In this document: one piece after another, positions 14,216 to 21,383 of the stretch
Numbering within the stretch: the first letter of the stretch is position 1
Layout: the number at the start of each line of letters is the position of its first letter
Assembly: GCA_024234075.1 (NCBI GenBank)
Contig: JACKOV010000013.1
Span: 1-21,383 of the forward strand
DNA length: 21,383 nt
DNA from: Nevskiaceae bacterium
Lineage (GTDB): Bacteria > Pseudomonadota > Gammaproteobacteria > Steroidobacterales > Steroidobacteraceae
Reading direction: 5' to 3'
Translations under genes and position numbers: made by a program
Notes under the pieces: model-generated
Database searches by the model: none
The model's input: only the letters and a program-made list of their open reading frames with translations
Told to the model about the DNA's origin: nothing

Positions 14216-16078
14216 ATGCTTCCTGTCATCGTGCCTCGCGCTGCGAGCGGCCGTCCGTGCCGCCGTGCGCTCCTGCTCCTGTCCGGCTCGCTGTTCTGCA
14301 GCTCGCTCCTCGCCCAGTCTCCATCGACACAAATCGACGACACGGTCGTCGTGACCGCAAATCGCACACCTCAGTCTGCCGCCACGGTATTGGCCGACAT
14401 CTCGATCCTCGACCGAACCGCCATCGAGCGCAGCGGCGTCACCGCGGTGGCCGAGCTGCTCGCCCGGCTGCCCGGCATCGAGATCACCCAGAATGGTGGG
14501 CCGGCCGGGACCACCGGCGTATTCATCCGCGGCAACGAGGCGCGCCACACGGCGCTCTACATCGATGGTGTGCGCGTCGATTCGCAATCCACGGGGGGCG
14601 CGCTCTGGGAACAGGTCCCGGTGGACCAGATCGAGCGCATCGAAGTGTTGCGCGGCCCGGCCGCCGCGATTTACGGCTCCGATGCGGTCGCCGGCGTGGT
14701 GCAGCTGTTCACCAAGCGCGGCAATGGCGCGCTGCGGCCCACGGCAGCCCTGACAGGTGGTTCGTATCGGACCGGCCGGATCCAGGCGGGTTTGAGCGGT
14801 TCGACCGACGCATTCGACTACTCACTGTCGGCCGCGCATGGCCGCAGCGATGGTTTCGATTCGCGCCCCGTGGCGGGCAGCAATCCCGATGACGACGGCT
14901 GGCGCCGCGATGCTGTGCAGGCACGCTTCGGCTATCAGCTCGATACCGTGCATCACGTCGAAGCCTCGCTGCTGGCCAGCAAGCTGCGCTCGCAGTACGA
15001 CGGCTTCGCACCCGACGTCGACGACGTCAGCTACCACACCCTGCGCACCGGCAATCTCGCCTGGCAGGGCAAGTGGACCGACGATGCGGCCACCCGGCTG
15101 CAACTGGGTGTAACCAAAAGCACCTACGAGTCGCAGCCGAGCTACTATCGAACCGAGACGACGCTGCGCAACTACGCGCTGCAGCACGACCAGCGCTTCG
15201 GCGGGCAATTGCTGACTGCCACGCTGGAACGGCGTGAAGACGAATTGCTCAACCCGGCGACGCTGTTCACGGCCGTGCTCGAAGGCAAACGACACCAGGA
15301 CGCAATCGGCCTGGGCTGGCGCGGCGACTTCGGCGCGCATGACCTGCAGGCGCATGTGCGTCGTGACGAAGACAGCGAGTTCGACGGCAAGAGCACCGGC
15401 AGCCTCGCCTGGGGCTGGACGTTCGCACCGCAGTGGCGGCTGACGGCTTCGGCGGCCAACTCGTTCCGGGTGCCCACGTTGTACCAGCGCTTCAGCGAAT
15501 ACGGCAATCCTGCGCTGGTGCCGGAAACCGGTCGTAACCTCGAGCTGGGCTTGCGCTGGACAACGGCAGCCGGCGAAGTCAGCCTCAACGGGTGGCGCAA
15601 CAAGGTCTCGAACCTCATCGGCTTCGGCGCGGCCGGCCCTTGCTTCAGTGCATTCGGCTGCTATGTCAACGTCGATCGAGCACAGATCGAAGGCCTCACG
15701 CTGGCGGCCCGCACGCAGCTCGCGGGCGTGACGTTGCGCGGCTCGGTCGACTGGCACGATCCGCGCAATCTCGATACCGGACGAATCCTGCAACGCCGCG
15801 CCCGGCGGCTGGCGACGTTTGCCGCGGAGACGCAGCTCGCCGGCTGGACGCTCGGCGCCGAAGCGCAAGCCTCGGGCGAACGTTACGAGAATGCCGCCAA
15901 CACCCAGCGCCTGGGTGGCTATGGGCTGGTGAACCTGTTTGCCAGCAAGACGCTGCGGCCCGGCCTGACCGTGGAAGGCCGCATCGACAACGTCGGCGAC
16001 AAGCACTACGAGCTGGCACGCAACTACGCCACCGCCGGCCGCAGCGGCCAATTGACGCTGCGCTGGGCCATGCCCTGA
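14216..16078 (+). CDS. btuB: TonB-dependent vitamin B12 receptor
   Basis: This 620-residue outer-membrane receptor imports cobalamin and related corrinoids, and its length is close to that of E. coli BtuB. It has a Sec signal (CRRALLLLSGSLFCSSLLAQS) and the TonB box DDTVVVTANR at 41-50, nearly the BtuB sequence. The plug domain has 'LLARLPGIEI', 'FIRGNEARHTALYIDGVRVD' and 'IERIEVLRGPAAAIYGSDAVAGVV', followed by a beta barrel. It ends in 'LTLRWAMP', without the usual final aromatic residue. The ATG at 14216 is chosen because it gives the signal peptide. The frame is open back to 14033, but that part is the riboswitch. The cobalamin riboswitch directly upstream and btuFCD downstream make the assignment firm. 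Confidence 0.96.
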   Translation: MLPVIVPRAASGRPCRRALLLLSGSLFCSSLLAQSPSTQIDDTVVVTANRTPQSAATVLADISILDRTAIERSGVTAVAELLARLPGIEITQNGGPAGTTGVFIRGNEARHTALYIDGVRVDSQSTGGALWEQVPVDQIERIEVLRGPAAAIYGSDAVAGVVQLFTKRGNGALRPTAALTGGSYRTGRIQAGLSGSTDAFDYSLSAAHGRSDGFDSRPVAGSNPDDDGWRRDAVQARFGYQLDTVHHVEASLLASKLRSQYDGFAPDVDDVSYHTLRTGNLAWQGKWTDDAATRLQLGVTKSTYESQPSYYRTETTLRNYALQHDQRFGGQLLTATLERREDELLNPATLFTAVLEGKRHQDAIGLGWRGDFGAHDLQAHVRRDEDSEFDGKSTGSLAWGWTFAPQWRLTASAANSFRVPTLYQRFSEYGNPALVPETGRNLELGLRWTTAAGEVSLNGWRNKVSNLIGFGAAGPCFSAFGCYVNVDRAQIEGLTLAARTQLAGVTLRGSVDWHDPRNLDTGRILQRRARRLATFAAETQLAGWTLGAEAQASGERYENAANTQRLGGYGLVNLFASKTLRPGLTVEGRIDNVGDKHYELARNYATAGRSGQLTLRWAMP

Positions 16079-16081
16079 CGC

Positions 16082-16158
16082 AGGAGGTATCGCGGGCCAT
16101 GGTCGCCACCTTGCAGATCGACACTCCGGCCTCGATGGCCGGAGCTGGATGCGAGTGA
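16082..16158 (+). promoter_or_regulatory. Possible leader ORF and hairpin over the btuF ribosome-binding site
   Basis: AGGAGG at 16082-16087 is followed 11 bases later by an ATG (16099) that opens a 19-codon frame, MVATLQIDTPASMAGAGCE. It stops at 16156-16158, overlapping the btuF ATG at 16149. Within it, CTCCGGCC (16124-16131) and GGCCGGAG (16137-16144) form a perfect 8-bp stem. The right arm contains GGAG, the only SD-like sequence near the btuF start. Ribosomes on the short frame would open the stem, so btuF may be translationally coupled to it. Function is inferred. Confidence 0.4.
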
Positions 16159-17147
16159 CGGCCGTGGCCCACGAACCGATTCCGGGCAACACGCAGAGCA
16201 AAGGCGGCCAGCCGCACACGACCTCATGGCGGGTCGCGGCTCTGACCGGCGTACTGCTTGCATGCGGCAGCCTCGCGTTCGGCCAGGCTGCCCAGTCCAT
16301 CGCATCACCGACCGCTCAACAACGATCTCGGCCGATCGTCGTTCGCGACGACCGCGGCACCGAACATCGGTTCGCTGCAACGCCGCAGCGAATCATCACC
16401 ATGCTGCCCTCGCTGACCGAAACCGCGTGGGTGCTGGGCGTCGGTCCGCGGCTGGTCGGCGTGGACCGCTATTCCAACTGGCCCGCGGAAATCGCCGCCC
16501 TGCCGCGGCTGGGCGGGCTGGACGACGCACACATCGAAGCCATCGCGGCGCTGAAGCCCGACCTGATACTGGCGTCCTCCTCGTCGCGTGCGATGGAACG
16601 TCTCGAAGTGCTCGGCTTCACCGTCGTGCGCCTGAAGTCCGACAGCCATGCCGACTTGCGCCGCACACTGGACCTGGTCGCGCAGCTGCTCGGCACGCCC
16701 ACGGCTGGTGCCCAGGTCTGGACGCGTCTCGAACGCGAAATCGAAGCTGCGGCAGCGCGTGTACCGGCACAGTTTCACGGCCGGCACGTCTACTTCGAAA
16801 TCGGCGGCGGGCCTTATGCCGCCGGCACCGCTTCGTTCATCGGCGAGACGCTGACCCGCCTGGGACTCGAAAACATCGTGCCACCGGCACTCGGACCTTT
16901 CCCCAAGCTCAACCCGGAATACGTCGTGCGCGCGAAACCGGACCTGATCATAGGCGTGCAGCACGAGGAAGCGGCGCTGATACGACGGCCCGGATGGGGT
17001 GCATTGGCCGCGGTGCGCGACCGGCAGATCTGCGGCTTCGATACGCTGCAGTACGACCTGCTGGTCCGCCCCAGTCCGCGCCTGGGCGAAGCGGCGGCGC
17101 TGATCGCGGATTGCCTGGTGCGTCTCGGCCCGAGAGGCACACGATGA
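16149..17147 (+). CDS. btuF: Periplasmic cobalamin-binding protein of the BtuFCD importer
   Basis: This 332-residue protein is a helical-backbone metal-receptor type binding protein that should carry cobalamin from BtuB to BtuCD. It has a long basic N-region and a hydrophobic signal (28-46). The signal contains LLAC with Cys39, so it may be a lipoprotein, although a Sec cleavage after AFGQA also fits. The mature part shows the BtuF pattern 'PQRIITMLPSLTETAWVLGVG', 'LVGVDRYSNWP', 'LPRLGGLDDAHIEAIAALKPDLILA' and 'SFIGETLTRLGLENIV'. It follows btuB by 70 bases, the only real gap before btuC, and its stop overlaps the btuC ATG. Confidence 0.92.
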   Translation: MRVTAVAHEPIPGNTQSKGGQPHTTSWRVAALTGVLLACGSLAFGQAAQSIASPTAQQRSRPIVVRDDRGTEHRFAATPQRIITMLPSLTETAWVLGVGPRLVGVDRYSNWPAEIAALPRLGGLDDAHIEAIAALKPDLILASSSSRAMERLEVLGFTVVRLKSDSHADLRRTLDLVAQLLGTPTAGAQVWTRLEREIEAAAARVPAQFHGRHVYFEIGGGPYAAGTASFIGETLTRLGLENIVPPALGPFPKLNPEYVVRAKPDLIIGVQHEEAALIRRPGWGALAAVRDRQICGFDTLQYDLLVRPSPRLGEAAALIADCLVRLGPRGTR

Positions 17148-18199
17148 CGGAAGCCGCCGCCGCATCCATTGCGCAGGCGACGATCAGCACCGATGTATTG
17201 CGGCGGCGGCGGCTGGCCGGCTGGATGACGCTCGCCATCGTCCTCGGCCTGATCGCCGGACTGGCTACCGGGTCCAACGGCTTTTCACTGCAGGCCTTCT
17301 GGAGCGATTTGCAGGGCAGTGATGCCGCATTGCTGCTCGGGCACATCCGTGCACCGCGTACCCTCGGCGCCGCACTGCTCGGCGCGCTGCTCGGACTCTC
17401 GGGCGCGATCGCCCAAGGTCTGTTTCGCAATCCGCTCGCAGATCCCTACCTGCTCGGCAGCTCGGCCGGCGCCGGCCTGGGCGTTGTGATCGTGCTCGCA
17501 GCCGCTGCACTGGGCGGCACCTATCTCAGTCCCTTCACCGTCGCCTGGGTCGAGCGTGTGGGCCTGGTCACTGCGGCTTTCGTCGGAGCACTCGTCGGTG
17601 TCGGCATGACGCTCTCGCTGGCCCGTGGCGCGGTGCAGACGCTGCGGCTGCTGCTGGCGGGCGTCGTCGTCGGCGTGATGCTGGGTGCGATCAGCGATCT
17701 TATCACCGTGGCTTCGCCCGATGCCTTGCGCGGCAAACAGGCCTTCACGCTGGGCAGTACCAGTTTTCTCGGCTGGAACGCGCTTGGACTGATGAGCGCC
17801 GGTCTCGCGATACTGGTCGCACTGGCCTGGCGTCATGCCCGGGTACTCGACGCACTGACGCTCGGTGAAGACAGCGCTGCGAGTCTCGGCCTGGATCTCG
17901 GACGGGCGCGGCTCGCGCTGGTGCTGATGCTGAGTTTCGGCACGGCGCTGGCGGTCTCGCAAGCCGGAGTCGTGGCCTTCGTTGGCCTGGTCGCGCCCCA
18001 TCTCGTGCGCCGCAATGCACCGGGGCCGCACGGCTGGTTGCTGCTGGCCAGCGCCGGCATGGGCGCGGCACTGCTGCTGGTCGCCGACGTGATCTCGCGC
18101 ACGCTGATCGCTCCGGAAGAATTGCCGGTGGGCGTGGTCACGGCAGTACTCGGCGGTGGCTATCTGTTCTGGCTGCTGTGGCAGCGCACCCCCCGATGA
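17144..18199 (+). CDS. btuC: Cobalamin ABC transporter permease
   Basis: This 351-residue polytopic membrane protein is of the FecCD/BtuC family and forms the inner-membrane channel for cobalamin. Family landmarks are 'LGHIRAPRTLGAALLGALLGLSGAIAQGLFRNPLADPYLLGSSAGAGLG', 'GVVVGVMLGAISDLI', 'ALTLGEDSAASLGLDLGRAR', 'AGVVAFVGLVAPHLVRR' and a C-terminal 'ISRTLIAPEELPVGVVTAVLGGGYLFWLLW'. About ten hydrophobic segments are seen, as expected. The ATG at 17144 overlaps the btuF stop (ATGA), and the longer open frame from 16226 is a shadow over btuF. Iron-siderophore permeases look alike; the operon context points to B12. Confidence 0.93.
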   Translation: MTEAAAASIAQATISTDVLRRRRLAGWMTLAIVLGLIAGLATGSNGFSLQAFWSDLQGSDAALLLGHIRAPRTLGAALLGALLGLSGAIAQGLFRNPLADPYLLGSSAGAGLGVVIVLAAAALGGTYLSPFTVAWVERVGLVTAAFVGALVGVGMTLSLARGAVQTLRLLLAGVVVGVMLGAISDLITVASPDALRGKQAFTLGSTSFLGWNALGLMSAGLAILVALAWRHARVLDALTLGEDSAASLGLDLGRARLALVLMLSFGTALAVSQAGVVAFVGLVAPHLVRRNAPGPHGWLLLASAGMGAALLLVADVISRTLIAPEELPVGVVTAVLGGGYLFWLLWQRTPR

Positions 18200-18984
18200 A
18201 TACGCTGCTGCAGGCCGATTGTCTGCGCGTCCGGCTTGGCCGCCGCGAAGTGCTCGAGGACGTCAGCCTGCGAATCGGCGCCGGCTGGACGGCGCTGGTG
18301 GGCCCCAACGGTGCCGGCAAATCCACGCTGCTGCGCGCACTGGCGGGACTACAATCACCGGCCGATGGCCGTGTGACCCTGCAGGGACGCGACCTGTACG
18401 CGATGCGACCCGGCGAACGAGCGCGGCGCCTGGCCTGGCTCGCCCAGCAGGGCGAAGTAACCGGCGAGCTCACCGTGCGCGAGACCGTCGAGCTGGGCCG
18501 TATCGCCCACCTGGGCTTGCTGGGCACGCCGGGAGCGGCAGACCGCAAGGCCGTCGAGCAGGCGATGGCTTTCACCGAGTGCGGACAATGGCAGGATCGC
18601 CGGCTGCAGGAACTGTCCGGCGGCGAACGTCAGCGCGTGCTGCTGGCCCGCGTGCTCGCGACCGAAGCCCCGCTGCTGCTGCTCGATGAGCCGACGACAC
18701 ATCTGGATGCACCTCATCAAGTGGCCCTGGCGCGATTGTTCCGCCGACTGGCGCAGGACGCCGCGGCGCCGCGTGCAGTGCTGAGCGTACTGCACGATCT
18801 CGCTGTCGCACTGCAGGCGGATCGCCTGCTGGTGCTGGATCAGGGTCGCTTGCGGGCCGATGGTGCGCCGACCGATCCGGCCGTGCAGGCCGCACTGGTG
18901 CAGGTCTTCGAAGGTGCAATCCACATCGAGCCCGATGTCACCGGGCGACCTCGTGTCGACCTCGCACTGCGCGCCACGCCTTGA
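18196..18984 (+). CDS. btuD: Cobalamin ABC transporter ATP-binding protein
   Basis: This 262-residue ATPase drives BtuC. Walker A GPNGAGKST is at 36-44, the Q-loop is in 'WLAQQGEV' (81-88), the signature LSGGE is at 140-144, Walker B is LLLLDEP with D164-E165, and the switch His is in 'VLHDLAVA'. The ATG at 18196 overlaps the btuC stop. Its own stop overlaps the TTG start of cobQ. Confidence 0.93.
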   Translation: MNTLLQADCLRVRLGRREVLEDVSLRIGAGWTALVGPNGAGKSTLLRALAGLQSPADGRVTLQGRDLYAMRPGERARRLAWLAQQGEVTGELTVRETVELGRIAHLGLLGTPGAADRKAVEQAMAFTECGQWQDRRLQELSGGERQRVLLARVLATEAPLLLLDEPTTHLDAPHQVALARLFRRLAQDAAAPRAVLSVLHDLAVALQADRLLVLDQGRLRADGAPTDPAVQAALVQVFEGAIHIEPDVTGRPRVDLALRATP

Positions 18985-20474
18985 AAACGGCGTTGATGGT
19001 CTGGGGCGCCAGCAGCGGTGCAGGCAAGAGCCTGCTGGCTACGGCATTGTGCCGCTGGGCCGCACGCGCCGGCATCGACGTCGCGCCGTTCAAGGCGCAG
19101 AACATGAGCAACAACGCGCGGGTGGTGCCGCTCTCGGCCCATCCCGCAGGCGAGGACAGCGGCGGCGGTGAGCTTGGTGAAATCGGCGCGGCTCAGTACT
19201 TCCAGGCGCTCGCCGCGCGTATCCAGCCGCACGTGGATCTGAATCCGGTATTGCTCAAGCCGGAACGCGATACCGCCAGCCAGGTAGTGCTGCAGGGCCG
19301 GGTCGATCCCGCACTCTCGCGCCTGCCCTGGCGCGAACGCAGCGCGGCGCTTGCCGCGGCCGCTCACGCCAGCTTCCTGCGGCTGGCCGCAAAGCACGAG
19401 CTGCTGGTGATCGAAGGCGCAGGCTCGCCGGCCGAGATCAACCTGGCGCCGCAGGACTACGTGAATCTCGGCACGGCCCGTTGGGCGCGTGGACTCGGCG
19501 CGCTGCGCGCGCTGCTGGTCGTCGACGTCGACCGGGGTGGCGCCTTCGCGCATCTGCACGGCACCTGGTCCCTGCTGCCCGATGATCTGCGCCCGGCGCT
19601 CTCCGGCTTCGTGCTCAACAAATTCCGCGGCGACGCGGCCCTGCTGGCACCGGGGCCTGCACAGTTGCAAGCCCTGACCGGCGTGCCACTGCTCGGCGTG
19701 CTGCCGATGCAGCGCGACCACGGCCTGCCCGACGAAGATGGCGTGTACGCCGCACCCGTGGGCAGCGGTACCCCCGGCCCGCGCATCGCCGTCGTCGCCT
19801 GGCCACGGATCAGCAATCTCGACGAATTCCAGCCGCTCACCACGGCCGCCAGCTTGCGCTGGGCGCACAGCGCCGCGGAACTGGAGGGCGCCGACTGGAT
19901 CGTGCTGCCCGGATCCAAGCAAGTCAGCAGCGATCTCGCCTGGCTGCGCTCGCAGGGCTTGGTCGAACCGATCCTGCGACACGTGCGACAGGGTCGACCA
20001 CTGCTCGGCATCTGCGGCGGCCTGCAGGTGCTGGGTGAATGGCTGGCCGATCCGGAAGGCGTCGACGGTCCTGCGCACGGATCTCTGCCGGGCCTGGGGT
20101 TGCTGCCACTGACCACGCAGTATGCGGCGCCGAAGCGGCTGCGAGCGGCACCGGTGCGCTTCGGCAAGCTAACCTCACCATGGCAAGGTTTGTCGGAACT
20201 GACCTGGCCAGCCTATGAGATCCGCTGCGGTCGTACCGATGCCAGCGGCACCGCGGCTACGCCCGTACTCTTTGATGGCGCTGGCCAGCCTATCGGCTGG
20301 CAGGCCGGCAGTGTGCTCGGCGTCGCGACTCATGGCCTGTTCGAAGATACAACCGCGCTGCGCGCCCTGTTCGGCCGCGGCGTACGCACGCTGGATTCCA
20401 GCCTCGATGGACTGGCCGATCTGATCGATGCACAGCTTGGCGGCGCGACACTGCGTGCGCTGCTGCAGGTCTGA
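18981..20474 (+). CDS. cobQ: Cobyric acid synthase (glutamine-hydrolysing)
   Basis: This 497-residue enzyme amidates four side chains of adenosylcobyrinate a,c-diamide to give adenosylcobyric acid, using glutamine and ATP. The N-terminal synthetase domain has a P-loop-like GASSGAGKSLL (9-19) and 'APFKAQNMSNNARVV'. The C-terminal class I amidotransferase domain has the nucleophile Cys345 in LLGICGGLQVLG and His451 in ATHGLFED. About 15 extra residues (near 50-65, Pro/Gly/acidic) lie between 'NARVV' and 'GEIGAAQYFQ' compared with the usual short link. The start is TTG at 18981, overlapping the btuD stop. An in-frame ATG at 18996 would remove five residues and cannot be excluded. Confidence 0.95.
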   Translation: MKTALMVWGASSGAGKSLLATALCRWAARAGIDVAPFKAQNMSNNARVVPLSAHPAGEDSGGGELGEIGAAQYFQALAARIQPHVDLNPVLLKPERDTASQVVLQGRVDPALSRLPWRERSAALAAAAHASFLRLAAKHELLVIEGAGSPAEINLAPQDYVNLGTARWARGLGALRALLVVDVDRGGAFAHLHGTWSLLPDDLRPALSGFVLNKFRGDAALLAPGPAQLQALTGVPLLGVLPMQRDHGLPDEDGVYAAPVGSGTPGPRIAVVAWPRISNLDEFQPLTTAASLRWAHSAAELEGADWIVLPGSKQVSSDLAWLRSQGLVEPILRHVRQGRPLLGICGGLQVLGEWLADPEGVDGPAHGSLPGLGLLPLTTQYAAPKRLRAAPVRFGKLTSPWQGLSELTWPAYEIRCGRTDASGTAATPVLFDGAGQPIGWQAGSVLGVATHGLFEDTTALRALFGRGVRTLDSSLDGLADLIDAQLGGATLRALLQV

Positions 20475-20478
20475 ACCC

Positions 20479-21383
20479 ATGCCTGACAGCTTCCAGCCAA
20501 CACTACCACTCGCACCTTTCGGCGACGCCTCGCTGCGCGAGCGAGTACAGGCGGCACTCGATGCCAAGACCAAGCCACCGGGTTCACTGGGCCGGCTGGA
20601 AACACTGGCCCTGCAGCTGGCACTGATCCAGCGCCGCGAGCAGCCGCAGTTGCAAGCGCCGCAACTCGTGGTGTTCGCAGCCGACCACGGCATCGCCACG
20701 GAAGGCGTATCGGCCTATCCGACCGAGGTCACACGGCAGATGGTGCTGAACATCCTCGCCGGCGGCGCTGCAGTCTCGGTGTTGGCCCGTCAGCATGGCA
20801 TCACCGTGACCGTGGCCGATTGCGGCGTCGCCGCCGACTTCGCCGCAGTTCCGCGACTGATACACATGAAAGTGCCCGGCGCCGAATACGGCAGCGCCGA
20901 CGCCAGCCGCGGCCCGGCGCTGAGCGAAACACAGTGCAAGACCGCAATCGTGCAGGGCCGTGCGCTGGTCAAGAATCTGCCGGGCAATGTGCTGCTACTC
21001 GGCGAGATGGGCATCGCCAACAGCTCGGCTGCGGCACTGCTGATGGCACGGCTGACCGCAGAACCGCTGGCGCATTGTGTGGGTCGCGGCACCGGACTCG
21101 ACGACATCGGCCTGGCACGGAAACGAGCCGTGCTGCAGCGTGCGCTGGACGTGAATGGCGCGGCCACCACGCCACTGCAGACCCTGGCCGCATTCGGCGG
21201 CCTCGAGATCGCCAGCATGGTCGGCGCGGCACAACAAGCTGCCGCAGAAGGTCGGGTGATCGTGGTCGACGGTTTCATCACCACCGCGGCGATCGCCGTC
21301 GCTGCGGCACTGCAGCCGGCGCTGCTACGAAGCTGCGTGTTCGCCCATCGCTCCAGCGAAGCGGGACACGACCGCTGGCTGCA
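20479..21383 (+). CDS. cobT: Nicotinate-nucleotide-dimethylbenzimidazole phosphoribosyltransferase, 3'-truncated by window
   Basis: The frame from the ATG at 20479 stays open to the window end (301 codons). CobT activates the lower-ligand base (5,6-dimethylbenzimidazole) by moving ribose phosphate from nicotinate mononucleotide, a step in building the nucleotide loop of cobalamin. Recognisable parts are 'KTKPPGSLGRLETLA', 'VFAADHGIATEGVSAYPTEVT', 'MVLNILAGGAAVSVLA', 'GEMGIANSSAAALL', 'GRGTGLDD' and 'VDGFITTAAIAVA', ending with 'AHRSSEAGHDRWL'. The catalytic Glu near the C-terminus lies beyond the edge. It begins 4 bases after cobQ and completes the salvage part of the operon seen here. Confidence 0.95.
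   Translation, partial: MPDSFQPTLPLAPFGDASLRERVQAALDAKTKPPGSLGRLETLALQLALIQRREQPQLQAPQLVVFAADHGIATEGVSAYPTEVTRQMVLNILAGGAAVSVLARQHGITVTVADCGVAADFAAVPRLIHMKVPGAEYGSADASRGPALSETQCKTAIVQGRALVKNLPGNVLLLGEMGIANSSAAALLMARLTAEPLAHCVGRGTGLDDIGLARKRAVLQRALDVNGAATTPLQTLAAFGGLEIASMVGAAQQAAAEGRVIVVDGFITTAAIAVAAALQPALLRSCVFAHRSSEAGHDRWL

Noticed and set aside
16226..17143. Open frame fused in front of BtuC
   Set aside because: It is a shadow of btuF in another frame; the btuC ATG at 17144 overlaps the btuF stop as in the other junctions.

Overview
This is a GC-rich bacterial window with dense, mostly plus-strand operons. The ABC-transport, cobalamin-salvage and ribonucleotide reductase genes, the two outer-membrane TonB-dependent receptors and the codon use suggest a gammaproteobacterium, perhaps near the Xanthomonadales or Nevskiales. 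That placement is inference, because there is no rRNA gene here.

Layout. (a) 1-1640: a minus-strand NTF2/SnoaL-like gene and a plus-strand divergent SDR gene that lacks the usual YxxxK. (b) 1809-9130: a six-gene operon with a TonB-dependent receptor, a lipoprotein substrate-binding protein with a histidine-rich tail, two permeases and two ATPases of the dipeptide/nickel ABC family. It looks like a complete outer-to-inner-membrane import route for a small peptide or a metal chelate. (c) 9131-13870: a sigma-70-like promoter overlapped by a near-consensus NrdR box, a cobalamin riboswitch, then nrdA-nrdB (class Ia ribonucleotide reductase), a hotdog acyl-CoA thioesterase and a small Cys-rich CWC protein. 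(d) 13871-21383: a second cobalamin riboswitch followed by btuB-btuF-btuC-btuD-cobQ-cobT. cobT is cut by the window edge.

How it works together. The last two blocks are a local B12 regulon. When cobalamin is scarce, both riboswitches should allow expression. Block (d) then imports corrinoids through BtuB and BtuFCD and remodels them through CobQ and CobT. Block (c) supplies a B12-independent ribonucleotide reductase. This arrangement makes sense if the genome also encodes a B12-dependent class II reductase (NrdJ) elsewhere. The NrdR box adds a second control layer based on nucleotide status. Most neighbouring genes in blocks (b) and (d) overlap at stop/start codons (ATGA, GTGA, TTGA), so they are probably translationally coupled. 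The exception at btuB-btuF carries a possible short leader ORF and a hairpin over the btuF ribosome-binding site.

No tRNA, rRNA, CRISPR array, insertion sequence or phage gene was seen.
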